DNA of 64,000 nucleotides, taken from Mesorhizobium sp. AR10 (GTDB lineage Bacteria; Pseudomonadota; Alphaproteobacteria; Rhizobiales; Rhizobiaceae). The notes beneath the pieces were generated by a model that was given only the letters and a program-made list of their open reading frames with translations, ran no database searches and was not told where the DNA came from. The translations under genes were made by a program, and so were the position numbers. Where the stretch lies: the NCBI RefSeq assembly GCF_024746795.1, contig NZ_CP080524.1, forward strand, positions 1,054,001-1,118,000. Reading direction: 5' to 3'. Positions 53,148 to 62,969 of the stretch are shown one piece after another; positions within the stretch are counted from its first letter, which is position 1, and every line of letters starts with the position of its first letter.

Positions 53148-53210
53148 CTTTTTGTTTTCGTGCATGTCGTTGTCCTAAAACCGCTTCTCACTTTTGGGCG
53201 ACAGGCACGG
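53148..53210. repeat. class D dispersed palindrome, copy 2
   Basis: TGCATGTCG (53161-53169) and CGACAGGCA (53199-53207) bracket a CCTAAAACCGCTTCTCACTT centre, the same design as 40826-40876 with one mismatch in the ends. It follows hemJ by ~20 bp, again at a gene end, in the hemJ-rho gap; the remaining ~170 bp there are the rho leader. Confidence 0.65.
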
Positions 53211-53384
53211 CGGATGACCCGCAAAACGCGGCTTGCTCTTTCCATCGACCGACGATAAAAGACGGGTCTTCCTTCCCGTCATGCGCCGCCCATTTTTCAA
53301 TTTCGGCCGCGCCCGGCATTTGTCGCATCCCGCCGATATTTTTTCCCAAAGCTTACCCAGACTCCATCTATTCAAGGTCCGTCT

Positions 53385-54650
<1,266 letters not shown>

Positions 54651-54695
54651 GGGTTGAGCTGCGGATCCGAGGTTCGGTCCATACAAGCTATTTGG

Positions 54696-54731
54696 GAGCC
54701 CATTCCGAGAGATCGGGATGGGCTTCTTTAT
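54696..54731. terminator. terminator between rho and the DUF255 gene
   Basis: AGCCCATTCC (54697-54706) and GGGATGGGCT (54715-54724) pair with an 8-nt loop, followed by TCTTTATTTT. It ends rho transcription and, being nearly symmetric, may also stop the convergent DUF255 gene. Confidence 0.9.
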
Positions 54732-54781
54732 TTTGGCCAACCGGCGCTTCAACCGTTCCCGCCGATGGAAGCACCCCTACC

Positions 54782-56800
54782 CTACTGGCGCCGCAAAAGG
54801 CGCTCGAGCTCTTCGGGATCGGCAATCACGGGCCGGCAGACCTGCCCCGTGCAAAGCCAGGCGCCCGGTTTGTCGGTTGGTGGCAGCACCCCGCCCGGAA
54901 GCATTGGTCGATTCGCTTCCGTACCAACCGGAACGACAATGTCGACCCGACGCGGGTCAGGGTTCCGATTCGCAACCGGAACGAGGCTTGGATTTCCCGG
55001 GTTGTCTATCAGCACCAGCTTCAACGGCTCGATGGTCAAGGCGCAGGCGTTGACGATGCCTGCCTGACCATAGGCCTGGTGGGAGGCGCGGCCGGCGGCA
55101 TGCTCGGCTACCTTCCAGGCCTTTTCCTGCAGATCGAGGTCCCCGGTCAGGGAAGCCAGGCGGACCAATGCCTCTATGATCTGGCCACTGGCCGCGGTAA
55201 TCGCCTCGTCGACATCCCCCCTGATGCGGATCGGCACGTCGGTGCTGTCCGACGCGGTCAGATAGTAGCCGGTCTCTTCGCGGTCCCGGTGCCAGTGGTC
55301 GAGTTGTTCCATGAATTGCCGGGCGTGGTCGACATAGGCCGAATTGCCGGTCGCCTCGAACAGCGAAATCGCGGCGTTGGTCATCGCTGCATAGTCGCTC
55401 GACAGCGCCGGAAACAATCTCTTGGCGCCGAGCATCGAATGAGGCAAGCGCTTGTCCTGGCTAGACCCGGCAATATGGGCGAAGGCCCTTTCCGCTGCGT
55501 CGATCCAGTCGGCCCGGCCCAGCGATCGCCCGGCTTCGGTAAGCGCTGATATCATCAGGCCGTTCCAGTCGGTGAGCGCCTTGCCATCACGCCCGGGCCT
55601 GACGCGCTGCTCCCTGGCTGCCAGCAATTTCTCCTTCAGCGGGATGAGCTGATCATGAATGACCACGCTTTGCGCTTGCTGAGCCTCGGTCTGGTGGACA
55701 ATCGGCTTGCCTTCCCAGCCGTGCGGGCTGGAAAGCATGAAGTGCTTGAAAAACAAGGATGATTCGTCACCGAGCACGGCCTCGACCTCATCCTTGCTCC
55801 AGGTGTAGAACAGCCCCTCTTCGCCATCGCTGTCGGCGTCGAGGCTGGCGGCAAAGGCACCGCCATCGACGCGCATCTCGCGCAACAGCCAGTCGACGGT
55901 GCCTTCGATTCGTATCCGGAACAAATCATTGCCGCTCGCCGCATAGGCCCAGTTGCAGAGGCGGATGAGCTGCGCGTTGTCGTAGAGCATCTTTTCGAAA
56001 TGCGGCACCAGCCATTCGGCATCGGTCGAGTAACGACTGAGCCCACCGCCAATGTGGTCGTAGATGCCGCCGGCCAGCATCTTTTCGAGGCTGAGCAGCA
56101 CGGCGTCGCGATGAGACGTACTGCCGTCGCGCAGCCAGGACAGCCAGAGCGTCTGCATGAACGGGGCGTTGGGGAATTTTGGCGCACCGCGCAGGCCGCC
56201 CAATGTCCTGTCGACCATGCCGTCGATACCGTTGGCGAGATTGGCCAACGTGTCGCGGTCGAGCACCGCCTTGGCATGGGTGCCTGCTAGCCTGGCCTCG
56301 ACATGATTGGTCAACCCATCGGCGCTTTGATTGAGGCTTTCTCTCTTCTCGCGCCAGGTCTTGTCGACGGCTTCCAACACCTGGACAAAGCCGGGGCGGC
56401 CATAGCGTGGCTCGCGCGGAAAGTAGGTGCCGCCCCAGAAGGGCTTGCCGTCCGGGGTCAGGAACATGGTCAGCGGCCATCCGCCTTGCTCGCCCATCGA
56501 CGACAGCGCTGCCATGTAGATCTGGTCGATGTCCGGCCGCTCCTCGCGATCGACCTTGATATTGACGAACAGCCGGTTCATGACGGCGGCGACAGCGTCG
56601 TTCTCGAAGCTTTCATGCGCCATGACATGGCACCAATGGCAAGCCGCGTAGCCGACCGAGAGCAGGATCGGCCGCTGCAGTGTCCTTGCTTCCGCCAGGG
56701 CGGCAGGCGACCAGGCCCGCCAGTGTACCGGGTTGTCGCTGTGCTGCTGCAGATAGGGGCTGGCCTCTTCGGCAAGCAGATTTTGCGCGGGCAATGTCAC
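54782..56800 (-). CDS. thioredoxin-domain protein with DUF255 (YyaL/SPATA20 family)
   Basis: 672 residues from GTG 56800 (ATTGTGACATTGCCC), chosen where homology starts; a longer TTG frame reaches 56866. The N-terminal thioredoxin-like domain has CHWC (residues 54-57) in LLSVGYAACHWCHVMAHESF, and VDREERPDIDQIYM and GGWPLTMFLTPDGKPFWGGTYFP are family hallmarks. The rest is an (alpha/alpha)6 barrel like glycosidases. Function unknown. It is the only leftward gene between oriC and parB and is divergent from mnmE. Confidence 0.92.
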   Translation of the reverse strand: MTLPAQNLLAEEASPYLQQHSDNPVHWRAWSPAALAEARTLQRPILLSVGYAACHWCHVMAHESFENDAVAAVMNRLFVNIKVDREERPDIDQIYMAALSSMGEQGGWPLTMFLTPDGKPFWGGTYFPREPRYGRPGFVQVLEAVDKTWREKRESLNQSADGLTNHVEARLAGTHAKAVLDRDTLANLANGIDGMVDRTLGGLRGAPKFPNAPFMQTLWLSWLRDGSTSHRDAVLLSLEKMLAGGIYDHIGGGLSRYSTDAEWLVPHFEKMLYDNAQLIRLCNWAYAASGNDLFRIRIEGTVDWLLREMRVDGGAFAASLDADSDGEEGLFYTWSKDEVEAVLGDESSLFFKHFMLSSPHGWEGKPIVHQTEAQQAQSVVIHDQLIPLKEKLLAAREQRVRPGRDGKALTDWNGLMISALTEAGRSLGRADWIDAAERAFAHIAGSSQDKRLPHSMLGAKRLFPALSSDYAAMTNAAISLFEATGNSAYVDHARQFMEQLDHWHRDREETGYYLTASDSTDVPIRIRGDVDEAITAASGQIIEALVRLASLTGDLDLQEKAWKVAEHAAGRASHQAYGQAGIVNACALTIEPLKLVLIDNPGNPSLVPVANRNPDPRRVDIVVPVGTEANRPMLPGGVLPPTDKPGAWLCTGQVCRPVIADPEELERLLRRQ

Positions 56801-56866
56801 GATGAGGCAATCCTGCGGAGCGTGATGGGAATGAACGACGCTAGGGCGGTTCGGTAGAGCGGGCAA

Positions 56867-58183
56867 ATGATTTCAAGGGATTCCATCGTTGCGTTGTCCA
56901 GCGGCCGCCTCCCCGCCGGCATTGCCGTGATCCGCATTTCCGGCCCGAAGACTCGATTCGTTATCGAAACGATTGCCGGCAATATTAGGGATCGGGTCGC
57001 GACGCTGCGAAAACTGCGGGCGCCGGACAAAACAGTGCTCGACAGTGGTCTTGTCGTCTTCTTTCCCGGTCCCGACAGCTTTACCGGCGAGGATGTCGCC
57101 GAATTCCATGTCCATGGCGGCCGTGCGGTGGTGGCGAAGATGCTTGAGACCATCGCCGGCTTCGACGGCGTCAGGCATGCCGAACCGGGCGAATTTACCC
57201 GCCGCGCCTTTCTCAACGGCAAGCTCGACCTGGTCGAAACCGAGGCGCTGGCGGACCTGATCAATGCCGAGACCGAGGCACAGCGGCGCTTCGCCGTGCG
57301 AAACGCCGAAGGCGTCCAGAGCGAGCTGTATCTGATTTGGCGCCGCCGGCTTATCCATGCGCGGGCGATGATCGAAGCCGAGATCGATTTTGCCGATGAG
57401 GATGATGTGCCCGATTCCGTTTCGGATACGGTCTGGTCGGATGTCCGGATAATGATCGATGAGATCGATCGCCACGTCGATGGGTTTCGCGCTGCCGAGA
57501 TCATTCGCGATGGTTTCGAGGTGGTCATCCTGGGTGCGCCGAATGCTGGGAAATCGAGTCTGTTCAACGCGCTGGCGAGGCGCGATGCGGCTATTGTAAC
57601 GGATGAGCCCGGCACGACCCGTGATCTGCTCGAGGTGGTCCTGGACCTGGATGGCATGCGGGTGAGGGTGATCGACACGGCCGGCCTGCGCGAAGCACCC
57701 GGCAAGGTGGAAGCGATAGGCATCGAGAAGGCCCGCACCAAGGCACGCAGCGCCGACCTCTTGCTGTTGCTGGAGGACTTGGTGAACCCGGCTGCAGTCG
57801 GTGCAATGCCGGCCGACGTTCCGATATTGAGGATAGGGACAAAGGTCGATCTGTTGGGAGGGGGCTCGCCGACGCAGCAGTACGACGCGGCCATTTCGAC
57901 AGTTGATGGCACCGGATTGGCGGAGTTGCTGGCGGACATCGGTCGTCGCGCCGCCGCGCAGATTGGTGACGTCGGCGATATCCTGCCGTCGCGGCTGCGA
58001 CACGTCGAGCTCCTCAATGAAACGAAACGCTTCCTGCTGACGGCCGGGACGGATGGGCGCGGGCAGGAGTTGCGCGCCGAGGATTTGCGCCTGGCAGCGG
58101 ACCGGCTTGGCCGGATCGTCGGCGCCGTCGATGTCGAGGACTTGCTCGATGTCATCTTTTCGCAGTTCTGCATTGGGAAATGA
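56867..58183 (+). CDS. mnmE: tRNA modification GTPase MnmE
   Basis: 438 residues. With MnmG it installs 5-carboxymethylaminomethyl on wobble U34 of tRNAs. The N-terminal tetrahydrofolate-binding domain is followed by a G domain with G1 GAPNAGKSS (223-231), G3 DTAGLREAPGKVEAIGIEKA and a reduced G4 region (RIGTKVDL), and the C-terminal CIGK (435-438) essential for modification. The TGA stop is the first base triplet of a parS-like site. Confidence 0.97.
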   Translation: MISRDSIVALSSGRLPAGIAVIRISGPKTRFVIETIAGNIRDRVATLRKLRAPDKTVLDSGLVVFFPGPDSFTGEDVAEFHVHGGRAVVAKMLETIAGFDGVRHAEPGEFTRRAFLNGKLDLVETEALADLINAETEAQRRFAVRNAEGVQSELYLIWRRRLIHARAMIEAEIDFADEDDVPDSVSDTVWSDVRIMIDEIDRHVDGFRAAEIIRDGFEVVILGAPNAGKSSLFNALARRDAAIVTDEPGTTRDLLEVVLDLDGMRVRVIDTAGLREAPGKVEAIGIEKARTKARSADLLLLLEDLVNPAAVGAMPADVPILRIGTKVDLLGGGSPTQQYDAAISTVDGTGLAELLADIGRRAAAQIGDVGDILPSRLRHVELLNETKRFLLTAGTDGRGQELRAEDLRLAADRLGRIVGAVDVEDLLDVIFSQFCIGK

Positions 58184-58196
58184 CTCACGTGAAACA
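58181..58196. other. parS: parS-like site 1 (degenerate left half)
   Basis: TGACTCACGTGAAACA; the right half CACGTGAAACA matches the parS palindrome TGTTTCACGTGAAACA exactly, the left half has two changes. The first three bases are the mnmE stop codon. First of three identical copies. Confidence 0.65.
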
Positions 58197-58216
58197 TGGC
58201 CTGCCGATTGGGTCGA

Positions 58217-58232
58217 TGACTCACGTGAAACA
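58217..58232. other. parS: parS-like site 2 (degenerate left half)
   Basis: Identical TGACTCACGTGAAACA, 36 bp after copy 1 in the same orientation. The flanking bases differ between copies, so only the 16-bp core is conserved. Confidence 0.65.
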
Positions 58233-58246
58233 TCGCGACGCGCCTG

Positions 58247-58262
58247 TGACTCACGTGAAACA
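58247..58262. other. parS: parS-like site 3 (degenerate left half)
   Basis: Third identical TGACTCACGTGAAACA, 30 bp after copy 2. The spacing of about three helical turns puts the copies on one face of the DNA. Confidence 0.65.
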
Positions 58263-58287
58263 GTGCGGCTGAGGATGCAGAGATGGC

Positions 58288-58303
58288 TGTTTCACGTGAA
58301 ACG
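58288..58303. other. parS: parS centromere site 4 (full palindrome)
   Basis: TGTTTCACGTGAAACG contains the perfect 14-bp palindrome GTTTCACGTGAAAC and matches the bacterial parS consensus in 15 of 16 bases. It lies between mnmE and mnmG, 75 bp before mnmG and 2.6 kb from parA. ParB from 61769-62656 is the expected binder. Confidence 0.88.
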
Positions 58304-58377
58304 ATGGGCCGAGCATTCTTGACAGAGCGAGCCTGCGGGCACATGTGTCGAGCGAATTCGAATCCGGGAATCTTGGA

Positions 58378-60252
58378 ATGAACGATCGCTATGATGTGGT
58401 TGTGGTGGGCGGCGGCCATGCTGGGTGCGAGGCTGCCAGCGCTGCCGCGCGCGCCGGCGCCAGAACGGCGCTGGTGACGCTGCGCTTCGACACGATCGGC
58501 GTCATGTCCTGCAATCCGGCGATCGGCGGCCTTGGCAAGGGGCATCTGGTTCGCGAGATCGACGCCATGGACGGTCTGATGGGTCGCGTCGCCGACGCCG
58601 CCGGCATTCAGTTCCGTTTGCTCAATCGCCGCAAGGGCCCTGCAGTGCGCGGGCCGCGCACGCAGGCGGATCGGAAACTCTACCGCCTCGCCATGCAGGC
58701 CGCGATTCGCGCGCAGGCCAATCTCGAGGTGGTCGAGGGCGAAGCTCTCGACTTCGAGATCGTCAATGGGCGCCTGTCGGCCGTGCTGCTGGCGAATGGC
58801 CGGCGGCTCGCTTGCGGAGCTGTGGTGCTGACGACCGGAACCTTCCTGCGCGGGCTGATCCATATCGGCGAGAAGAAGATTGTAGCCGGCCGGATGAATG
58901 AACAGGCCAGTCTCGGCCTTTCGGCCACAATGAGCCGGGCGGGCTTCAAGCTCGGACGGCTGAAGACCGGCACGCCGCCGCGATTGGACGGCCGAGCCGT
59001 CGATTGGGGATCGCTGGAAAGCCAGGCCGCGGATGAACATCCCTCGCCTTTCTCGCTGATGACCGACCGCATCGACAACCCGCAGATCCATTGCGGCATT
59101 ACGCGCACGACACCGGCAACGCATGAGCTGATCCGCGCCAATCTCGGCCGTTCCGCGATGTATTCCGGCTCGATCGAAGGCGTCGGACCGCGCTACTGCC
59201 CGTCTATCGAAGACAAGATCGTCAAGTTCGGCGACCGCGAAGGCCATCAGATCTTCCTCGAGCCGGAAGGCCTGGACGACGACACGGTCTATCCAAACGG
59301 CATTTCGACATCGCTGCCCGAGGACGTCCAGCTCGACATCTTGAAGACCATTCCCGGCCTTGAGCGCGCCATCATGCTGCAGCCCGGCTATGCTATCGAG
59401 TATGATCATGTCGATCCGCGCGAGCTGCAGCCGACGCTGGAAACTAAGCGAGTCGGCGGCCTCTTTCTCGCCGGGCAGATCAACGGCACCACCGGCTATG
59501 AGGAGGCTGGAGCGCAAGGCCTGCTCGCTGGCCTCAACGCGGCGCGAAAGGCTTCGGCTTCCGACCAGATCGTGCTCAGCCGCACCGAAGCCTACATCGG
59601 CGTGATGGTGGACGATTTGACCAGCCGCGGCATAGCCGAGCCCTACCGCATGTTCACCTCACGCGCCGAGTTCCGACTGTCGTTGCGGGCCGACAATGCC
59701 GACGAGCGGCTGACGCCGCTGGCTATGAAGCTGGGAATAGCGTCGCAGCAGCGGACGCAGCGGTTCAATGGTGTCGTGCAAGATCTCGATAAGGCACGGC
59801 AACTCGCAACTGGCACGACCATGACCCCGAATGAGGCGGCGGGTCATGGGCTGCAGATCAACAAGGACGGTGTACGCCGCTCCGCCTATGAATTGCTGGC
59901 CTATCCGGGTGTCGACATCGCCTGGTTGACCAGAATCGCCCCTGAATTTGCTGCCATCGATGCCAAGACAGCCGAGCGTCTCGAAACGGAGGCGAAATAT
60001 TCGGTGTATCTCGACCGCCAGCAAGCCGACGTCACGCAGATCCGGCATGAGGAAAGCCGTTTGATCCCGACGTCGCTGGATTTTGCTTCTGTCCCAGGCC
60101 TGTCCAACGAGTTGAAGCAGAAGATGCTGACACGCCAGCCGCGCTCCATCGCTGACGCGCAGCGCATGGAAGGCATGACGCCGGCCGCGCTGGCAATCAT
60201 CGTCGCGCATGTCCGCAACACTGAGGCAGCTGCGCAAAGGGATGTTGCGTGA
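58378..60252 (+). CDS. mnmG: tRNA uridine-5-carboxymethylaminomethyl modification enzyme MnmG
   Basis: 624 residues from ATG 58378, with a GTG 33 bp upstream less favoured. FAD-dependent partner of MnmE. FAD motif [15 protein letters not shown] is at the N-terminus. The [21 protein letters not shown] signature, the catalytic Cys in RYCPSIEDK and the C-terminal helical domain are intact. Its stop overlaps rsmG (GTGA). The parS cluster lies in its upstream region. Confidence 0.97.
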   Translation: MNDRYDVVVVGGGHAGCEAASAAARAGARTALVTLRFDTIGVMSCNPAIGGLGKGHLVREIDAMDGLMGRVADAAGIQFRLLNRRKGPAVRGPRTQADRKLYRLAMQAAIRAQANLEVVEGEALDFEIVNGRLSAVLLANGRRLACGAVVLTTGTFLRGLIHIGEKKIVAGRMNEQASLGLSATMSRAGFKLGRLKTGTPPRLDGRAVDWGSLESQAADEHPSPFSLMTDRIDNPQIHCGITRTTPATHELIRANLGRSAMYSGSIEGVGPRYCPSIEDKIVKFGDREGHQIFLEPEGLDDDTVYPNGISTSLPEDVQLDILKTIPGLERAIMLQPGYAIEYDHVDPRELQPTLETKRVGGLFLAGQINGTTGYEEAGAQGLLAGLNAARKASASDQIVLSRTEAYIGVMVDDLTSRGIAEPYRMFTSRAEFRLSLRADNADERLTPLAMKLGIASQQRTQRFNGVVQDLDKARQLATGTTMTPNEAAGHGLQINKDGVRRSAYELLAYPGVDIAWLTRIAPEFAAIDAKTAERLETEAKYSVYLDRQQADVTQIRHEESRLIPTSLDFASVPGLSNELKQKMLTRQPRSIADAQRMEGMTPAALAIIVAHVRNTEAAAQRDVA

Positions 60253-60881
60253 GTGCTGCCTCATGGACGAGCCTGCAAGAGGCCGCCGGCCCGGTTTCAC
60301 GTGAAACATTCGATCGTCTTGTCGAATTCGAGCAGATGTTCCAGAAATGGAATCGCCGCATAAACCTGGCGGCGCAGTCGACAATGGATGATGTCTGGCG
60401 CCGCCATATTCTGGATAGCGTCCAGCTGGCGCGGCTCTCACCGGCAGCAACGCACTGGGTCGATCTCGGTTCGGGCGGCGGGTTTCCCGGCCTGGTCATG
60501 GCATTTCTGCTCACCGAGCGCGTCGGCGCCAGCATCGACCTGGTTGAAAGCAACCGCAAGAAAGCATCGTTCCTCCAAGCCGTCGTCGGGCAGTTCAATC
60601 TGCCAGCCCGCATCATCGCGCGGCGCATCGATGATAGCTATGCGCTTGTTTCTGAACCACAAATCGTCACGGCCAGGGCGCTTGCAGCGCTGCCGGCCCT
60701 GCTCGATCTATCGGCGCCGTGGCTGACAACAGGCGCGCGCGGCCTGTTCCACAAAGGCCGGGATTACCGCGCCGAGGTGGAAGAAAGCACTCACCGATGG
60801 GCATTCGATCTGGTAGAACATGCCAGCATCACCGACCCACATGGGGTCATCCTCGAATTGTCTGATTTGCGGCCTGTCTGA
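60249..60881 (+). CDS. rsmG: 16S rRNA (guanine(527)-N7)-methyltransferase
   Basis: 210 residues from GTG 60249, coupled to mnmG by a 4-bp overlap. It methylates G527 with SAM; loss gives low-level streptomycin resistance in homologues. [13 protein letters not shown], the SAM motif [17 protein letters not shown] and [12 protein letters not shown] are diagnostic. Codons 15-20 (PVSRET) encode a full parS palindrome, so the gene doubles as centromere DNA. Confidence 0.95.
   Translation: MSAASWTSLQEAAGPVSRETFDRLVEFEQMFQKWNRRINLAAQSTMDDVWRRHILDSVQLARLSPAATHWVDLGSGGGFPGLVMAFLLTERVGASIDLVESNRKKASFLQAVVGQFNLPARIIARRIDDSYALVSEPQIVTARALAALPALLDLSAPWLTTGARGLFHKGRDYRAEVEESTHRWAFDLVEHASITDPHGVILELSDLRPV
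60293..60308. other. parS: parS centromere site 5, inside rsmG
   Basis: GGTTTCACGTGAAACA contains the perfect palindrome GTTTCACGTGAAAC (60294-60307) within rsmG codons 15-20. It is 0.6 kb upstream of parA. Retention inside coding sequence supports selection on the site. Confidence 0.85.
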
Positions 60882-60896
60882 CTGGCAATTGGCAAA

Positions 60897-61718
60897 ATGA
60901 ACTTCTGGCATAAACCCATGATGAAGACTGGACCTCGAATCATCACCGTCGCCAACCAGAAGGGCGGTGTCGGCAAGACAACGACCGCCATCAATCTGGC
61001 CACGGCCCTCGCCGCCATCGGCGAACGGGTGCTGATCGTCGATCTCGACCCGCAAGGCAATGCCAGCACCGGCCTCGGCATCGACCGGCGCGACCGCACC
61101 GTTTCGTCCTATGATGTGCTGACCGGCGAACTGGATCTCGAGGCGGCGGCCATCCCAACCGCCGTGCCGGGTCTGTCGATCGTGCCATCGACGCTCGATC
61201 TGCTCGGCATCGAGATGGAAATCGCCTCGGCGCCGGACCGAGTGCTGCGATTGCGCAACGCCTTGCGCGCCTCCGCCGAGCGCTCTGCTGACTTCGGCTA
61301 TGTGCTGATCGATTGCCCGCCGTCGCTCAATCTTTTGACGCTGAACTCGATGGCCGCAGCCGACTCGGTGCTGGTGCCGCTGCAATGCGAGTTCTTTGCG
61401 TTGGAAGGTCTCAGCCAGTTGCTCGAGACGGTGGAGCAGGTGCGCCGCTCGATCAATCCAAATCTGACCATCCAGGGCATCGTGCTGACCATGTATGACG
61501 GCCGCAACAACCTCGCCAATCAGGTGGTGCAGGATGTGCGGGCGCATATGGGCGACAAGGTCTACGAGACCGTCATTCCGCGCAATGTGCGGGTTTCCGA
61601 GGCGCCGTCCTACGGCAAGCCGGCGATCCTCTATGACCTCAAATGCTCGGGCAGCCAGGCCTATCTGCAGCTTGCCTCCGAAGTGATCCGCCGCGAGCGC
61701 AAATTACGCGCCGCTTGA
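60897..61718 (+). CDS. parA: chromosome partitioning ATPase ParA
   Basis: 273 residues from ATG 60897; ATG 60918 (MMKTGPR) is an alternative. The deviant Walker A KGGVGKTTT is at residues 22-30, with DLDPQGNASTGLG as Walker A' and VLIDCPPSLNLLTLN as Walker B. It binds the nucleoid and, with ParB-parS, moves origins apart. The genes are in the canonical rsmG-parA-parB order, 15 bp after rsmG. Confidence 0.97.
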   Translation: MNFWHKPMMKTGPRIITVANQKGGVGKTTTAINLATALAAIGERVLIVDLDPQGNASTGLGIDRRDRTVSSYDVLTGELDLEAAAIPTAVPGLSIVPSTLDLLGIEMEIASAPDRVLRLRNALRASAERSADFGYVLIDCPPSLNLLTLNSMAAADSVLVPLQCEFFALEGLSQLLETVEQVRRSINPNLTIQGIVLTMYDGRNNLANQVVQDVRAHMGDKVYETVIPRNVRVSEAPSYGKPAILYDLKCSGSQAYLQLASEVIRRERKLRAA

Positions 61719-61768
61719 ATATCGCCGAACAATAAGCCGATTCGATACCGAAACGATCTGGACAGATA

Positions 61769-62656
61769 ATGAGCGAAGACCTTTCAAGAAAAAGACTGGG
61801 GCGGGGACTGGCAGCGCTGATCGGTGAAATCGATCGCCCGGCGGAGCCGCAAAAGCAGAGCCTGAACGCCGACGGCAAGGTGCCGATCGAGTTTCTGACC
61901 CCGAATCCGAAAAACCCGCGCCGGCATTTCGGCGATTCCGAGCTCACCGACCTCGCGCAATCGATCCGCGAGCATGGCGTGGTGCAGCCGGTGGTGGCGC
62001 GGCCGTCGCCGACGCAGCCTGGCCGTTATGAGATCATCGCCGGCGAGCGGCGCTGGCGAGCGGCGCAGCGCGCCGGGCTGACCGAGATTCCGATCATTGT
62101 CCGCGACGTCAACGATCGCACCGCGCTTGAACTGGCGATCATCGAAAACGTCCAGCGTACCGACCTCAACCCGGTCGAAGAGGCGCTCGGCTATCAGCGA
62201 TTGATCGACGATCATGGCTACACCCAGGCCGATCTCGGCCAGGTCATCGGCAAGAGCCGCAGCCATGTCGCCAATACGCTGAGGCTGCTGAAGCTGCCCG
62301 ACGTGATCCGCGACATGCTTGTCGACGGCGCGCTGTCGGCCGGTCACGCCCGTACATTGGTGACGGCCGAGGATCCGGCAGGGCTCGCCAAACGCATCGT
62401 CGAAGAGGGGCTGTCGGTGCGCCAGGCCGAGGCGCTGGCGCAGATGCCAGCGGGAAGCAGCTCGAACGGAGCGCGGCCAGCGGCGAAGCCAGGGGAAAAG
62501 GATACCGACACGCTGGCGCTGGAAAAACTGATGACCGACACGATCGGCATGATCGTGGCGATCGAGCACAAGGGGAAAGGCGGCGTGCTGCGCGTGTCGT
62601 ATCGGACACTGGAGCAGCTGGATGAATTGTGCCGGCGGTTGAAGCAAGAGCGGTAG
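61769..62656 (+). CDS. parB: chromosome partitioning protein ParB
   Basis: 295 residues. The N-terminal ParA-interacting peptide (KRLGRGLAALIGE) is followed by the CTPase/ParB-N domain with GERRWRAAQRAG and ENVQRTDLNPVEEA, a HTH (YTQADLGQVIGKSRSHVANTLRLLKLP) that reads parS, and a C-terminal dimerisation domain. It loads at parS and slides as a CTP-bound clamp in studied homologues. Cytosolic foci at the origin are expected. Confidence 0.97.
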   Translation: MSEDLSRKRLGRGLAALIGEIDRPAEPQKQSLNADGKVPIEFLTPNPKNPRRHFGDSELTDLAQSIREHGVVQPVVARPSPTQPGRYEIIAGERRWRAAQRAGLTEIPIIVRDVNDRTALELAIIENVQRTDLNPVEEALGYQRLIDDHGYTQADLGQVIGKSRSHVANTLRLLKLPDVIRDMLVDGALSAGHARTLVTAEDPAGLAKRIVEEGLSVRQAEALAQMPAGSSSNGARPAAKPGEKDTDTLALEKLMTDTIGMIVAIEHKGKGGVLRVSYRTLEQLDELCRRLKQER

Positions 62657-62756
62657 ACTCTTAGCCGGCAAATTAATGCAAGGTCTTACCATCATCCTTG
62701 ATGACCGAAGGTAGGGTTGCTCGAATTCTCCAATTCCATTGTTCTGGGGCGTTTGC

Positions 62757-62932
62757 GCTGCCCCTCACCTGCCTGCCGGCATCCTCTCCCCGTATAGTGA
62801 CGGGGAGAGGGGACGCTCTCGTCGATGATTTCGCCAATCACCATTGTTGTAAGAAGCGCGCCGGCGTTGCGACGAGCCTCTTTCTCCCGTTTACGGGGAG
62901 AAATGCCCGGCAGGGCAATGAGGGGCGGCACC
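62757..62932. repeat. dispersed inverted-repeat element, class B, copy 2
   Basis: Left arm about 62757-62812 (GCCCCTCACCTGCCTGCCGGC, with CCCCGTATAGTGACGGGG) and right arm about 62880-62932 (TTCTCCCGTTTACGGGGAG... ATGAGGGGCGG) are inverted. In reverse complement the whole element, including its ~65-bp centre, aligns with the copy at 15236-15403. It fills most of the 313-bp parB-holA gap between convergent genes; nothing else is seen there. Confidence 0.85.
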
Positions 62933-62969
62933 GGTTTCAACAATTGGTCGCCCCGACACAAGTTGGCGT

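Noticed and set aside
58184..58377. Small gene between mnmE and mnmG
   Set aside because: The gap is explained by the parS-like array; open frames there are short and lack ribosome sites.
56797..59517. 906-residue reading frame on the minus strand
   Set aside because: It is the mirror of mnmE and mnmG. Composition is Arg/Ser-rich and no domain is recognisable, while the plus strand encodes intact MnmE and MnmG.
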